A DNA stretch of 49,897 nucleotides from contig JADGNY010000039.1 in the NCBI GenBank assembly GCA_017883235.1, positions 1 to 49,897 of the forward strand. The letters run 5' to 3'. The notes under the pieces are model-generated. The model searched no databases. It saw only the letters and a list, made by a program, of their open reading frames with translations, and was not told where the DNA came from. The position numbers were made by a program, and so were the translations under genes. The stretch comes from Thermoanaerobaculia bacterium. GTDB taxonomy: Bacteria > Acidobacteriota > Thermoanaerobaculia > Gp7-AA8. Every line of letters starts with the position of its first letter. Positions within the stretch are counted from its first letter, which is position 1. Below are positions 23,529-33,896 of this stretch, piece by piece.

Positions 23529-26130
23529 CGGCAATCGCCCTATCGATGATCACATCCACACTCTGTTGCTCGATGCCTGTATCGGCATCGCGAAGCACCA
23601 GTTTGTACGAAGCCTTCTTGTCGTATTCGCGGTCCTGAAGAGTGAGCATGACCCACTTCTGCCGCTCGTCCATCTTCTCAGACGTACTGTCGAACGTCAC
23701 CGTCTCTGATGACGATACCGCCTCGTCGCCGAGGAAGATCGCGATTTTCAGCTTTGCCGGCTTCGCACGATCGCTCACCGCTTCCGTCTGGATCAGGTTG
23801 AAGCGGTGCGTCGGCGTGGTGATCCGGTGGCGGCCTCCGAGAACCTGGACACCGACATTCCGGGTGCGGGTCTTCTCGCGCGTCTTCTTTTCCTTCAAAT
23901 GGCGGACGGTGATCACCGGAACGACGATCTCCTGCAACATCGCGCCGCCGTGCAGGAAGCGCGAACCACCAGTGAAATGGAAACGATTCGTGCCCTTCGG
24001 AATCCAGAACTCCATCCCACCAGCGGCACCGGCCGTGATCTCAGTTCGTCCGTGCCATGCCTGGTCGCCACCATCGGGAAGACCATGGCCGAGGAGGTAA
24101 CGCTTCTTCGGTTTCACGGTGCCGGGGGGATGATCGCCGAGCTTGCTCTTGTCCGTCTCATTCGGCGGAGTCTCGGTGAAAAGGAACCCGTGATCGGCGG
24201 TGACGACGACATAGTTGCCGTTGAGACTGTTCACGACGTAAGTGACGATCTCCACGAGATCAGTCACCGCCTTCGCTGCCGCATCGAACGTATCGGATTC
24301 GGTAGGCGCCTTGTCGCCGCGAGCGTCGATCTCGTCGTGATAGATGTAGACCACGCTCCGATCGGCGATGAGTTGTCGCCCCTCTTCCTTCTTCATGGCC
24401 AACAGCTCATCGGCTTTGATCGCCATTCCCTTCACGCCGGCGAGAACCCTACTTCGCTGATCGACGCCTGCCGTCCCCTGACCATCGACGACCACGTCGC
24501 CGTTCGGCTTGTACTCGAGCGTCCGATGAGGCAGGAGGCTGGCCATGCCGAGGGCGGTGTACGACGGGAGGACGCCGAGCATCGAGGAGAGCTCGGCCTC
24601 GAAACGATACGTGCCATTCAAGGCCGCGGTAACTTCGTGTGCGACCTCATACCGAAGTGCATCGCTGATGATGACGAACGCTCGGCGGTTCTCTCCCTCG
24701 GCAATCCACGGCTTCACCCGCCGATCGAAGAATCCGTACTGGTTCTGTATCCCGTCGATCGTCCAGTTTGACAGGAGCCGACCGCTGACAAACCGTCCCC
24801 ACGCCTGCGAGAGGTTCACCAGGTACCAGTTGCAATAGGCCGCCTCGATGTCCTCGCGGAGTGGCTTGAGGAGATCACTGGTTTGCGCACCCGCCACATC
24901 TGCAGACCAGCAGAAGCGACGGTAGAGTTGATCGAATCGAAAGAGATCGCTCTCGTACGCTCGATACATCGCCGTTGCGTCAGCGAACGCAAAGCCATCG
25001 CGGTAGGTGTTGCGAAGCGAGAAAAAATCGGCGGCCGCGGTGATCGCGTCGTAGACGGCGGAACGGGCCTTCCGCAACGACTCGGGGATTAACGATGATC
25101 CGATCCAATGGCCCGCCTGGCGCTGACTCGCGATCGAGCGGATTGCCTCAGCATCCACCGTATCAGCGGTGCTCCTCACTCGCTCCAGCAGCCCGCGGGC
25201 GATACTCTTTTCGACCTCCGCGAAGGTCATTACGTTGCGGAGCTGCTCGAAGCCACTCGCTTCAAGGATCGCCGGAAGCTGCAACAGCGTCGCGACCTCC
25301 GACGCCAGCGCGTTGTAACTCGATCCCTTGCTGCTGCTGTCACGCCACTGCCCGAGACAGACCATGGCGTTGGCGGCACCAGAACGGGGCAGAACGAGGT
25401 TCTGGAGCGACGCAGGCCCATCGTCAGGGAGCTGGCTAACAAGGTCCGACACAAGCAGGCGGACCAGCAAGTTGCGCAGTGTGGGCGCTTCCTCGGAATA
25501 GCCGAACTGCGCCTGCACCATCGACCAGAATGGTGTATCGAGCTCAAACCGTTCGATCAATTCCCAGGCCGGCGGCGCCACCTGCAGATCCATCTCTTCG
25601 GCTTCCGCGAGCGACTGGAAGAGCGTCGTGATGATATTGAAGATGTGGGGCTGTTCCGCTCGGGTGACGACGGCGAGCATCTTCCGATCGAGATCCAGCT
25701 CGGAGTCTTCGGGGGCGACGAGCTGCTTGAGCCTGCGAACGCGATCCTTGTTGTCGAAGAACTTCCGGCGAAGCGCGATGTGGGAGCGAAGATGTTGCTT
25801 ACGAAGCCCCAGCTCGTCGAGCAGAATCGAAGCACGGTCCGCGCGAAAGGGGCGGCTGTAGAGCCGGATGTCGAGCAACCAGTCGTTCTCGAATGGCGGC
25901 TCCTCGGCGGGCGAATAAAGGAGGTAGCGACCCGCGGGATCGTCGCGCTCCAGGCGGATCTTTGTTTCCAGCGGGGCGGCCTCGTCAAGGCGGACGATCG
26001 AAACGCTTTCGAGCGAAAGCTCGGAGAGTGTCTCACCGAACTCGCGCTCCGGATCATTCCAGAAGACAACCCTGACATCAGGCTCGCTGAAGATCCGACG
26101 GAGCTCCGCGTCGATCTGCCCGACATCCAT
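23512..26130 (-). CDS. pglZ: BREX type 1 alkaline phosphatase-fold protein PglZ
   Basis: This 872-aa protein is the signature component of BREX systems. Its alkaline-phosphatase-superfamily core shows AFVIISDALRYEVAHEV and VVVTADHGFLFTETPP. The N-terminal half is helical, as in PglZ type A. The substrate in BREX is not settled, although PglZ is essential for defence in studied systems. A GTG (26133) overlaps the pglX TGA, and an ATG three bases on (26130) shares its last base as TGATG. Either may be used, and ATG is listed here. It is positioned between pglX and brxL exactly as in canonical type 1 loci. Confidence 0.95.
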   Translation of the reverse strand: MDVGQIDAELRRIFSEPDVRVVFWNDPEREFGETLSELSLESVSIVRLDEAAPLETKIRLERDDPAGRYLLYSPAEEPPFENDWLLDIRLYSRPFRADRASILLDELGLRKQHLRSHIALRRKFFDNKDRVRRLKQLVAPEDSELDLDRKMLAVVTRAEQPHIFNIITTLFQSLAEAEEMDLQVAPPAWELIERFELDTPFWSMVQAQFGYSEEAPTLRNLLVRLLVSDLVSQLPDDGPASLQNLVLPRSGAANAMVCLGQWRDSSSKGSSYNALASEVATLLQLPAILEASGFEQLRNVMTFAEVEKSIARGLLERVRSTADTVDAEAIRSIASQRQAGHWIGSSLIPESLRKARSAVYDAITAAADFFSLRNTYRDGFAFADATAMYRAYESDLFRFDQLYRRFCWSADVAGAQTSDLLKPLREDIEAAYCNWYLVNLSQAWGRFVSGRLLSNWTIDGIQNQYGFFDRRVKPWIAEGENRRAFVIISDALRYEVAHEVTAALNGTYRFEAELSSMLGVLPSYTALGMASLLPHRTLEYKPNGDVVVDGQGTAGVDQRSRVLAGVKGMAIKADELLAMKKEEGRQLIADRSVVYIYHDEIDARGDKAPTESDTFDAAAKAVTDLVEIVTYVVNSLNGNYVVVTADHGFLFTETPPNETDKSKLGDHPPGTVKPKKRYLLGHGLPDGGDQAWHGRTEITAGAAGGMEFWIPKGTNRFHFTGGSRFLHGGAMLQEIVVPVITVRHLKEKKTREKTRTRNVGVQVLGGRHRITTPTHRFNLIQTEAVSDRAKPAKLKIAIFLGDEAVSSSETVTFDSTSEKMDERQKWVMLTLQDREYDKKASYKLVLRDADTGIEQQSVDVIIDRAIADDFDF

Positions 26131-29100
26131 CACTCTTCATCTCCGCCGGTCACCGTCTTCACTTCAGCGAGAAGGTCACCGAACTTGCCGTAGTTCACCT
26201 TCACACCGTCGTCGAGGTCGAGGGCGATCCGCATGTCGGCATAGTGCCGGAGCTTCTCGTCGAACTCCTGCAACTCGGGTCGCTGCTTGAGAAGCCGATC
26301 GCGCTCCTTCTCGAGCTTCTTCCGCTGCGCGGTGGAGTTGGTCTTCTCGATCTCCTCCCCGAGCCTTTCAATCCGCGAAGTGATCATGCCCTGAAGAGGG
26401 ACCACGTACTCCGTCCGCATCCGCGCAAGGGTGCCCTCGTTATATCGGTGAAGGTACACGAGCGCCTGGAACGCGCGCTGCTTCCCACTAGAGAAGAGCC
26501 AGTAGATGGGACGCTTCTTGTACGTCTGCAGGTGGTCCCTGAAAAAGTTGTCGGAAAGGTAGCGGCGCAGCGTCTCGCGGCTCGACTCGTTCTTCTTGGG
26601 CGACAGGTTGCCGGCCAGGAATGTTAGGTTCTCTTCGACGTGCGACTTATCCCACGCCACCGACATGAACTCGATGAGTCGATGGCAAGCGTCGTCATCG
26701 AACCAGTCGGTGTCGATCAGCGGAACAATTCCGTCTTGGTCGGCCGGGAAAGTGGCGTAGCGGCTGGGGTCGAAACCCTCGTTGCCGCTGTCGGCGTAGA
26801 TGAGGCCTGGCGCGTCAAGGGTGTAGCGGCCCATCATGCAGCCGATGGCGTAGGAGACCAGCTCCTGCATCGTATCCTCGCGGAAGCGGGTCCACTGCTC
26901 CTCCTCGGTGAGCTTGCCGCCGTAGCGGTAGGCAGGGTTCACCATGAGGGTGATTTGCGACAAAGGGACGTCTGGGATGAGCTCTTCGCCCAAGCCGTAG
27001 GCGTCGATGAAGAGGCGGTTGTTCTCCTCTTCGAGGCGCTTCGTCTCGGCGATGGTGTTGCGGTTCTGGGTGATCCAGGCGCTGTAGCCTGATTCGAGGA
27101 TGAGGGCGGGCTCGCCCGTCAGCAGGGGGAGGGAGTGGAAGTCCCAGGAGCGTTCGTAGGCGTTCCAGTCCTTTTGAGCCGTGGCGTATAGGCGCTGCAA
27201 CGTTTGCGACAGTGATCTTGACTCTAACAAAGAAATGTCGAGCGGGAGATTGCCGATGTTCCACGCTTGGAAATTGAGTGTAGGGTTGATGGCCCCAAGC
27301 GCAGCGCGAGTGATCTTGGAGTTCAGGAAGCCCGCAAGGAAAAGCGATTGTTCGACGGCACCCGGGAACGCGGCGGATCCCGCAGCGTCGAATAAGGACC
27401 CGCTCTCGGTCACACGCGCCGAGAAAAATGAACTTGAAATAGCGCTCCAGTTGACGTTCGGTCGGAAAATGTACTCATCATTAAACGCATGTGCCGGGAC
27501 GTTTCCATCAGGCCCACGAGTCGTACGCAACCGGTGCCCATCGTCTTCCCAGTCCACGACGTATTCGCGGTTGCCGAACCATTTTCGAAACTGCCCCCCC
27601 TTCTGATACGGGAACCATTTTCGCCGAGACAATCGCGCCTCATCTCGTGTCGTACAGCCAAATCCTGTGCGGGATTCTGCGACCTCAGGCCAAGTCCGCA
27701 CGAACTTTGCGTTGTCGCCTGTGATCATGCCGGCTCGCGGAGTGGCGACGCGATGTAGCGAGTCAAATTGTTCGAAGCTATCTCGCAGGTGCTGACTCAC
27801 CCAATAGGCCACTGGACTGCCCGGAATCTTATCGAACTCGCCTTGAGCAATCCTGGTCAGCCGATTGTTTCGAGTGGGAAACGCGCTCGGAATCCCTTGG
27901 CCATTCAGATCATCGACGGATGTGTACGAGTAATCGGCCAAGTACCCGGGCAGTTCTCGGTTGCGCAGAACTGTGGCCGCCGTACCAAAAGCGATTCCCA
28001 TCACGCCGTTCGCCATGTGGACCATCGTTCGGATGGTCTTCTCCCGAAGCAAGCGGACCCGCATCGCCTCAAGTGACGAAAGAAACATCCAGCTCTGCAT
28101 AGTGACCATGGCGTGGTGCCCAACCCCGTTTGCAAGTGAGAACCCGCGCTCAATAAAGCAGGCGGAAAGATCACTCTTCGCGTCTGGAAAGCGGTCGCTG
28201 GCGAACGCCTTCACCTCAGGGTTCATCATTCGGCCACCCATATACGGCGGATTCGCCACCACTGCGTCATACTGCCCTGCGAGTAGCTCCGCCTGCCGCG
28301 CTAGCGGCACAAATCGCTTCAGTGCCTCCGACACAAATAGGTCCTCGCTGGTCTCCCCGCTCAACTTCTTCATCGCGGGTAGCTTCTTTGCGAGTGCTTC
28401 CGGGACTTGGATCAACGACCCGAACGTCGTCGCGTGCTCCAACAGGCGCCTCAGCTCCGTGAGATCCCCCAGCTTCAGCCCGTAGTCGCCGAGCCCCACT
28501 CCCTTCGCCAATACCTCGGCGTCGAAAGCGGTGCTGTCCACCAGCGCCATCACATTGAGGTTCAGACCCCGCTCAAACAGCTGCCGGTCATCCGCCCGCG
28601 CCTTCATCATCAGCGCAAAGCCCGACAGCTGCGCGGCGCGCTCGTCGATGTCGAGGCCGAAGAGGTTCTTCTCGAGAATCAGCTGCGGGACGTCTCGCAG
28701 CCGGTAACCGCGCTCCAGGTAGATGGCTTTGAAGAGCTCATAGGCCTCCACCAGAATGTGCCCGGAGCCGCACGCCGGGTCGAGGAGAGTCAGCTCTTCG
28801 GGGTTGAGAGTCTTCGGCGTGATAGCCGCAAGCCGCGCGGTCACCTCGTCGGTCTGCTCGGCGGGCTCGATGTAGTACTCCATCTGCCCTTTTAGAGGCG
28901 ACTCCGGATAAGTCGCCAACCACTGCGCACCCAACGAATTCTGGACCATGTACTTCACGATCCAGTTAGGCGTGAAGAGCTGAGTCGCTGCCGGAATGTC
29001 TTCCGACTTGACCACCTTGCCGATGACCTGGTCCTTCTTCTCGCTGATGTAGAACTGGTAGAGCCAGCCGATGATCTCGATCTCTCCCCACAGCTCCTCA

Positions 29101-29690
29101 TCGATCTCTTCGACGAGCCTTCGGATCAGCGAGTCGGAATGCAGAAGGTTGGCGGGCAAGAGCAGCTCGGTCTCGTCACCGATCTTCTCGAACAGAAACG
29201 GCATCGCCTGGTGAAGCGCGTTGCACTGGGCGGTGAGGAGAAGCCGGTAGAGCTCCTCGTCCTTCGTGCCATCGAGTTTCAACTCCACGGCCTTGGCTCG
29301 GTCAAGACCAGGCAAGTCGATGTCTACAGCGTGGTCGAGGATCTCGGGACGTCCCGATCCGTCGGGATGACTCAACACCCGATAGCCGTGATCGAGATAT
29401 CCGTGCAGCTCCATGTAACGGAGCGCGACGAGGCGGTTGAACCAGGTGTACGCGATCGCTTCCATCGTCTGCACGAAGCCGTCGCGCTTTGCGCGCTGTT
29501 CGAGTCGTTCGCGTTTTGATGCGACCGATTTTGGATAGGCCCGTCCAGCAATGATGGCCACGTCCCCCTGTACGGTGACCGGATCGCTCCGCTGGGCCGT
29601 AAGGCCGTACAACGCGGCACGGTCAGTGACCGCCGCGATGAAGTCTGTGCGCGCCTGCGGCGCATAGCGCTTGATGTCGGCTGTGTTCAT
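26130..29690 (-). CDS. pglX: BREX type 1 adenine-specific DNA methyltransferase PglX
   Basis: This 1186-aa methyltransferase marks host DNA at the BREX recognition site, using S-adenosylmethionine. The N-terminus (YAPQARTDFIAAVTDR) is typical of BrxX/PglX. The SAM-binding motif region LLDPACGSGHILVEAY lies near residue 305 and the catalytic motif NPPYMGGRMMNP near residue 480. The C-terminal 700 residues hold recognition and helical domains. The gene has no visible frameshift or truncation, so modification is presumably functional. It starts 4 bases after brxC and overlaps pglZ. The adjacent TRD remnant at 8774-9058 is not part of it. Confidence 0.95.
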   Translation of the reverse strand: MNTADIKRYAPQARTDFIAAVTDRAALYGLTAQRSDPVTVQGDVAIIAGRAYPKSVASKRERLEQRAKRDGFVQTMEAIAYTWFNRLVALRYMELHGYLDHGYRVLSHPDGSGRPEILDHAVDIDLPGLDRAKAVELKLDGTKDEELYRLLLTAQCNALHQAMPFLFEKIGDETELLLPANLLHSDSLIRRLVEEIDEELWGEIEIIGWLYQFYISEKKDQVIGKVVKSEDIPAATQLFTPNWIVKYMVQNSLGAQWLATYPESPLKGQMEYYIEPAEQTDEVTARLAAITPKTLNPEELTLLDPACGSGHILVEAYELFKAIYLERGYRLRDVPQLILEKNLFGLDIDERAAQLSGFALMMKARADDRQLFERGLNLNVMALVDSTAFDAEVLAKGVGLGDYGLKLGDLTELRRLLEHATTFGSLIQVPEALAKKLPAMKKLSGETSEDLFVSEALKRFVPLARQAELLAGQYDAVVANPPYMGGRMMNPEVKAFASDRFPDAKSDLSACFIERGFSLANGVGHHAMVTMQSWMFLSSLEAMRVRLLREKTIRTMVHMANGVMGIAFGTAATVLRNRELPGYLADYSYTSVDDLNGQGIPSAFPTRNNRLTRIAQGEFDKIPGSPVAYWVSQHLRDSFEQFDSLHRVATPRAGMITGDNAKFVRTWPEVAESRTGFGCTTRDEARLSRRKWFPYQKGGQFRKWFGNREYVVDWEDDGHRLRTTRGPDGNVPAHAFNDEYIFRPNVNWSAISSSFFSARVTESGSLFDAAGSAAFPGAVEQSLFLAGFLNSKITRAALGAINPTLNFQAWNIGNLPLDISLLESRSLSQTLQRLYATAQKDWNAYERSWDFHSLPLLTGEPALILESGYSAWITQNRNTIAETKRLEEENNRLFIDAYGLGEELIPDVPLSQITLMVNPAYRYGGKLTEEEQWTRFREDTMQELVSYAIGCMMGRYTLDAPGLIYADSGNEGFDPSRYATFPADQDGIVPLIDTDWFDDDACHRLIEFMSVAWDKSHVEENLTFLAGNLSPKKNESSRETLRRYLSDNFFRDHLQTYKKRPIYWLFSSGKQRAFQALVYLHRYNEGTLARMRTEYVVPLQGMITSRIERLGEEIEKTNSTAQRKKLEKERDRLLKQRPELQEFDEKLRHYADMRIALDLDDGVKVNYGKFGDLLAEVKTVTGGDEE

Positions 29691-29694
29691 CGGC

Positions 29695-32600
29695 TTAACG
29701 GATCTCGATCCGTTCGTCGTTGGCGAGCGCCTGCTCCATGGCGGTGCGGAGGGTTTCGATGAACTCGTCGACGTCTGTACTGCTTTCGAGATAACCGCTC
29801 TTCACCATCATCGCCGGTTTGATGACGCGTGGCTTCTTGATGGTCAGCTTCGGTTCCGTTCCCGGTGTCGCCGCCGCGGCTTTCTCATCCAAGCATTTTT
29901 CGATCGCAACCAGCGCCTGATCCTTCAGCCGAACCGCCTCGCTCTCCGCCTGTACCAAGTGCGCAAGGCTCTGCTGCTTCTGCACGCTCTCGCGAAGCCG
30001 CTGCAACGGTCGGAGGATCGTCTCTCGAGTTGCCGCATCCAACGCCACGCGGTCCAGATCAGCACTGACAGCGGCAAGCTGCGCATCGATGGTTGCTGTC
30101 GCCGCCTGCCGCGCCGACGCCAGGAGCGACTCGTTCACTTTCTCGATCCGGCCGATGAGCCCATCCGTCTCCTGGATCACACCGTAAGGACTCGAGAGCT
30201 GCAAGATCTCCAAGGTCCGCCGTAGGGCACCAGCGGCATCGGCGTCGCGCTGCAGCTCCATATCGTTCAGCTTGAACCGATCCGCCGCGGCGTGGAGGCG
30301 CTCCCACGTCGGACGCTGATGCTCGTAGAAGTTCTGCAGGTCGCGGAAGTGGTCAGCCAACTCGAGCAATTCATTCCGGCGGTCGTTGAAGCGTTCGATG
30401 AATTTGCTGGTTTCCTCTGCCGCCACGATGGCCTTCAGAAGTGCAAGGCCATCGTCGATCTCCGCCGCGCCTGGGTACGTTCCTGTGTCTGCGAGGGACT
30501 TGTATTGAGCCAGCGCAGTTTTCCAGGACGAGCACCGATCGCGCAGGAACGAAACGATCGGATCCTCACCATCCGGCCCCATCTCGGAGAAGACATCCTT
30601 TCCGAGTTGCCTGGCCTTTTGCACGGCCTGCGGATCAGCGGTCCGGCGGCGCAGCACCGTGATCTTGCGCCATTGACTCTGCGTCGTGACTTGGTCGTAC
30701 ACCTTCTCATCGGCGATCTGTGTGTGGTTCAAAGCGAACCTGACTTCCCCTACCGCATGCAAGCGGGCGAGGAGGAGAAGTGTTTCCATCGGGGGCCAGC
30801 CATACGGCCGCGATGCAAAGCGCCCGTTCAGCAGGTCAAACAGCACGATCGGCCGACTTTGTCTGTCGCAGAGCTCCACGTAATTGCGCACCTCGGCGAT
30901 CGCCAGAGGGTTGCTCTCCGGCAGCGTCATGGCCATCTTCTGTTGGGCCACGTCACCACTGCGTAGGACCGCCTGGATCTCCTTGATGGCGCTGTCGCCG
31001 AGGAGCCGGTCGAGCAACTTCATCTTATGGAACGTGTTCTCGATCAGATACTCGAGTGCTTCGTCCAGCGCGGTGGTGGGAGTCGCGCTCTTGACTTGAA
31101 CGCGCTCTCCAGCAGCAAACCACCGCGAGCCGGTGAGGATCGTCCGCATCGTCTCCGTGAGATTTTCCCGGCGGATCCGGTTGTCCTCCGCGAGATCCTT
31201 ATGAATCCTGCGGGTGGTCGGCGCCAGAGTGCCGTCGTCTCGCGTACGCAGGTACTTGTCGGTCCGCAGCCATGCACGCAACTCGCGCTCTAACGTCGGG
31301 TGGTCATCCAATCGGATGACGACCTGGCCGTTCTCCTGGGAACTATCGAGGATGCATCGCGCATCGGTGTGGGTGTCGTAGTCTTCGGCGAGCGGCGTGA
31401 TCGCTGAGACAACCAGCGCTCCCTCTACGCGGTTCCCGACAGGATGAGAATCGCAGAACCGGTTGAACGGGAAATCCATCTTGTTCTTCAGGTAACGATG
31501 CTTCCTCTGATCGCGAAGGAGATCAACGAAGATGATCTCGCCGAGGAGCTTCTCTTCCTCCCCGCCGCCAAGCTCGATGTTCTTGATCTCGCGATTGATG
31601 TCCTGCTCCTCGTTGGAGAGGAAGAAGTAGTTGTCGCCACTTCTGCTGATGAGCGTTTCTTTCTCTAAGCGGCCGAGACTGGCCTCGATCTTTCGTCGAA
31701 GGGCGAGGCGATCTGCGTCGACCGAATCGAGGCAGAGGGTGACCAGGTTGTCGATGTTGCCTTTCATCTCGTCGACGTAGCGGATGAGGAAAAGCACGCG
31801 CAGGAGCTCGACGTCAAAGGCCAGTTCGAGCGCGGGATTGTCGGCAGCCTGCTTGATGGTCATCGAGACCGAGGTATCGAGGAAGCTCTCGATGGAGGGG
31901 TAGAAGCGGTAGAGGGGTACAGCGACTCCGACTTCTTCCTGTGCCACCGCCTTCGCCGCGGCCTGAAAGGCGTCCAGGAGCGAGCGTTCGCCGCGGGAGA
32001 GATGCAAACCAGTCGCGCCAGCTTTACGGATCGCTTCGAAGATCTTCTGGACGAGCTGGAACTGGTAAGGCACGAACGGGTAGTTCTGGGCAAACTCGGC
32101 CGCATCCTTCGTCTGTCGGAACGTCGTGCCAACGTTCTTGAACGTGAGCTGGTTCTTGATGATGTCGCCCTTGTCGCGCCAGATCTGCTCCAGCTCGTCG
32201 TTCACGTCGTCACGCTTCTTGAGCAGCCGCTCCTGAAGCACCTCATCGATGTTGGCGCTGGAGAGCGAAAGTCGCGTCTTGAAGCGCCCCTGGATCTTCG
32301 AAAAATCGTTCGCCCTGGTGCCTTGGATCTCACCGAGGACCGCGTCGATGTCCTCTTGCGAGGTGACGATGACCCACGCCCGCCCTTTGCACACGACACC
32401 GAGCTCCTCGACGAGCGTCTGCAGGCTGAGCATCAGATGCGTGTCGGTGCCGATGAACTGCCCAACCTCGTCGACGAGAAAGACGAGCCTGTGCTTAGGG
32501 CCACGCGCATCGAGATACTCCTTAGTCCACTGCGCAAACTTTTCGACGGTGAGGGTGAAACTCTCTTCGGCCCCATCAACCCACTTCTCGGCCGATTCCC

Positions 32601-33270
32601 GGCTCTGCCCGAGCGTCTTCGCCAGCGCTCCGACGACGTGGTCGCGGTTGAACTGGTAGGCGTCCCGCTCGTCGACCCACTGGGTGTGAGTCAAGTCGTG
32701 GTAGTAGTCCATGAAGAGTTGGTACTTCCCCTTGCCCGAGAGGTGGCGCTCCATATGAGCGATGTGCGGATAGTCCTCGCAGAACCCTTCGAGTTTGTTC
32801 AGGACGTTGAGGAAGACCGAGAGGATCGCTTCTCGTCCGGCCCCGGCCGGAACCTTACTTTCGATGTTGAAGAGAACGACATCGGACCGCGATCCAAGCG
32901 CACGCTGAACATCGCCCCGCAGCATGGCGTCTTTGATCTTTGGCTCGAGAAGCTGGAAGGCCAGTTTTCGGTTGCCTTCAAATGCATGCTCTCGATTCTC
33001 GAGTATGTATGACAGCACCTTGATCAGATGCGATTTGCCAGAGCCGAAGAAACCCGAGATCCAGACTCCGATCCTTCCAGCCGCGTCCGCGTCACCAGCG
33101 TTGTCCGCCGCGTATTGCGAGAAGAACTTTGTTAGGTGCTGGTTGAGCTCCCGCGTGATCACGAACTCATCGAGCTCCTGCCACACCGAGGCGTCGTCCA
33201 GCTGATCCGCTTTGACCACGCCATTGATGGGGCGGAAGATGCTCTTTTCGAAAAGGTTCTCGATTCGCAT
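29695..33270 (-). CDS. brxC: BREX P-loop ATPase BrxC
   Basis: This 1191-aa AAA+-type protein contains the BrxC N-terminus (MRIENLFEKSIFRPINGVVK) and Walker A GFFGSGKS (73-80). It has a Walker B-like LVFLVDEVGQFIGTD near residue 265. The long remainder is helical with a coiled coil around residues 560-640. BrxC is an essential core component of type 1 BREX, thought to be part of the complex that acts on DNA or chromatin. The start codon is ATG 33270. It lies 17 bases after brxB and 4 bases before pglX. Confidence 0.95.
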   Translation of the reverse strand: MRIENLFEKSIFRPINGVVKADQLDDASVWQELDEFVITRELNQHLTKFFSQYAADNAGDADAAGRIGVWISGFFGSGKSHLIKVLSYILENREHAFEGNRKLAFQLLEPKIKDAMLRGDVQRALGSRSDVVLFNIESKVPAGAGREAILSVFLNVLNKLEGFCEDYPHIAHMERHLSGKGKYQLFMDYYHDLTHTQWVDERDAYQFNRDHVVGALAKTLGQSRESAEKWVDGAEESFTLTVEKFAQWTKEYLDARGPKHRLVFLVDEVGQFIGTDTHLMLSLQTLVEELGVVCKGRAWVIVTSQEDIDAVLGEIQGTRANDFSKIQGRFKTRLSLSSANIDEVLQERLLKKRDDVNDELEQIWRDKGDIIKNQLTFKNVGTTFRQTKDAAEFAQNYPFVPYQFQLVQKIFEAIRKAGATGLHLSRGERSLLDAFQAAAKAVAQEEVGVAVPLYRFYPSIESFLDTSVSMTIKQAADNPALELAFDVELLRVLFLIRYVDEMKGNIDNLVTLCLDSVDADRLALRRKIEASLGRLEKETLISRSGDNYFFLSNEEQDINREIKNIELGGGEEEKLLGEIIFVDLLRDQRKHRYLKNKMDFPFNRFCDSHPVGNRVEGALVVSAITPLAEDYDTHTDARCILDSSQENGQVVIRLDDHPTLERELRAWLRTDKYLRTRDDGTLAPTTRRIHKDLAEDNRIRRENLTETMRTILTGSRWFAAGERVQVKSATPTTALDEALEYLIENTFHKMKLLDRLLGDSAIKEIQAVLRSGDVAQQKMAMTLPESNPLAIAEVRNYVELCDRQSRPIVLFDLLNGRFASRPYGWPPMETLLLLARLHAVGEVRFALNHTQIADEKVYDQVTTQSQWRKITVLRRRTADPQAVQKARQLGKDVFSEMGPDGEDPIVSFLRDRCSSWKTALAQYKSLADTGTYPGAAEIDDGLALLKAIVAAEETSKFIERFNDRRNELLELADHFRDLQNFYEHQRPTWERLHAAADRFKLNDMELQRDADAAGALRRTLEILQLSSPYGVIQETDGLIGRIEKVNESLLASARQAATATIDAQLAAVSADLDRVALDAATRETILRPLQRLRESVQKQQSLAHLVQAESEAVRLKDQALVAIEKCLDEKAAAATPGTEPKLTIKKPRVIKPAMMVKSGYLESSTDVDEFIETLRTAMEQALANDERIEIR

Positions 33271-33287
33271 GAAAAAGGGCCTCGCAG

Positions 33288-33896
33288 TCAGTCGATCAGT
33301 CGAAAGGCGCGGTAGTAGGGAACAGTCTTCTTCCGGCCATCGTCGGTAATGTCCCCGAGGGAGCTCTTGCCGAAGAGGCGGAGGGTCATCTTGTCGTATC
33401 TGCCGGGGTAAAAGAGGACGAGCGGAGTCTGACCCATCCTCGAATGCAGGTTATTGAGAAGCGTGTGTGTGCGCAGCATCGGGTAGACGCTCCCAACTCC
33501 CGATACGAGCACCAGATCTCGCTCCTTCGGCTCGACGATCTGCGCGAAGCGATCGGCGATCTTCTCCTCCTTGAGTGGTCCCTTCAGCGCTTTGTGAAGA
33601 GCGTCGTCGCCCTTCTCCTTCTGGATCTGGATGGCTTTCTCCAGCAAGTCTCTTTCGCGGAGAACATCGATCACGAAATCGAACAGGTTCACGTGCGCGA
33701 GCCGCAAACCCGGCTTGTGCTTCGGAATCTGGGTTATCAGGAACTTCACGTGTTCCCTGACAGTCAGCTCCTCTTCGGGCGGGTAGTCGAAGATATGGAA
33801 CGCGATCTCGTTTCCGAGACCGTGGCCCTTGAGAAATGCCTCCGACGTGATCTTGGGAAGGATGGCGTTTAGGCGCTCCGTCAACCGATCGGTCAA
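33288..33896 (-). CDS. brxB: BREX protein BrxB (DUF1788)
   Basis: This 202-aa protein has family features such as FHIFDYPPEEELTVREHVKFL, LFDFVIDVLRERDLLE and LVLVSGVGSVYPMLRTHTLL, and a C-terminal LVLFYPGRYD. The protein starts with TTG: the bases at 33896-33894 on the minus strand read TTG and overlap the brxA TGA. A good GAGGTGG ribosome site lies about 7 bases before it. The function in BREX is not settled, but it is a required core subunit in type 1. Length and N-terminus match the family. Confidence 0.93.
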   Translation of the reverse strand: MTDRLTERLNAILPKITSEAFLKGHGLGNEIAFHIFDYPPEEELTVREHVKFLITQIPKHKPGLRLAHVNLFDFVIDVLRERDLLEKAIQIQKEKGDDALHKALKGPLKEEKIADRFAQIVEPKERDLVLVSGVGSVYPMLRTHTLLNNLHSRMGQTPLVLFYPGRYDKMTLRLFGKSSLGDITDDGRKKTVPYYRAFRLID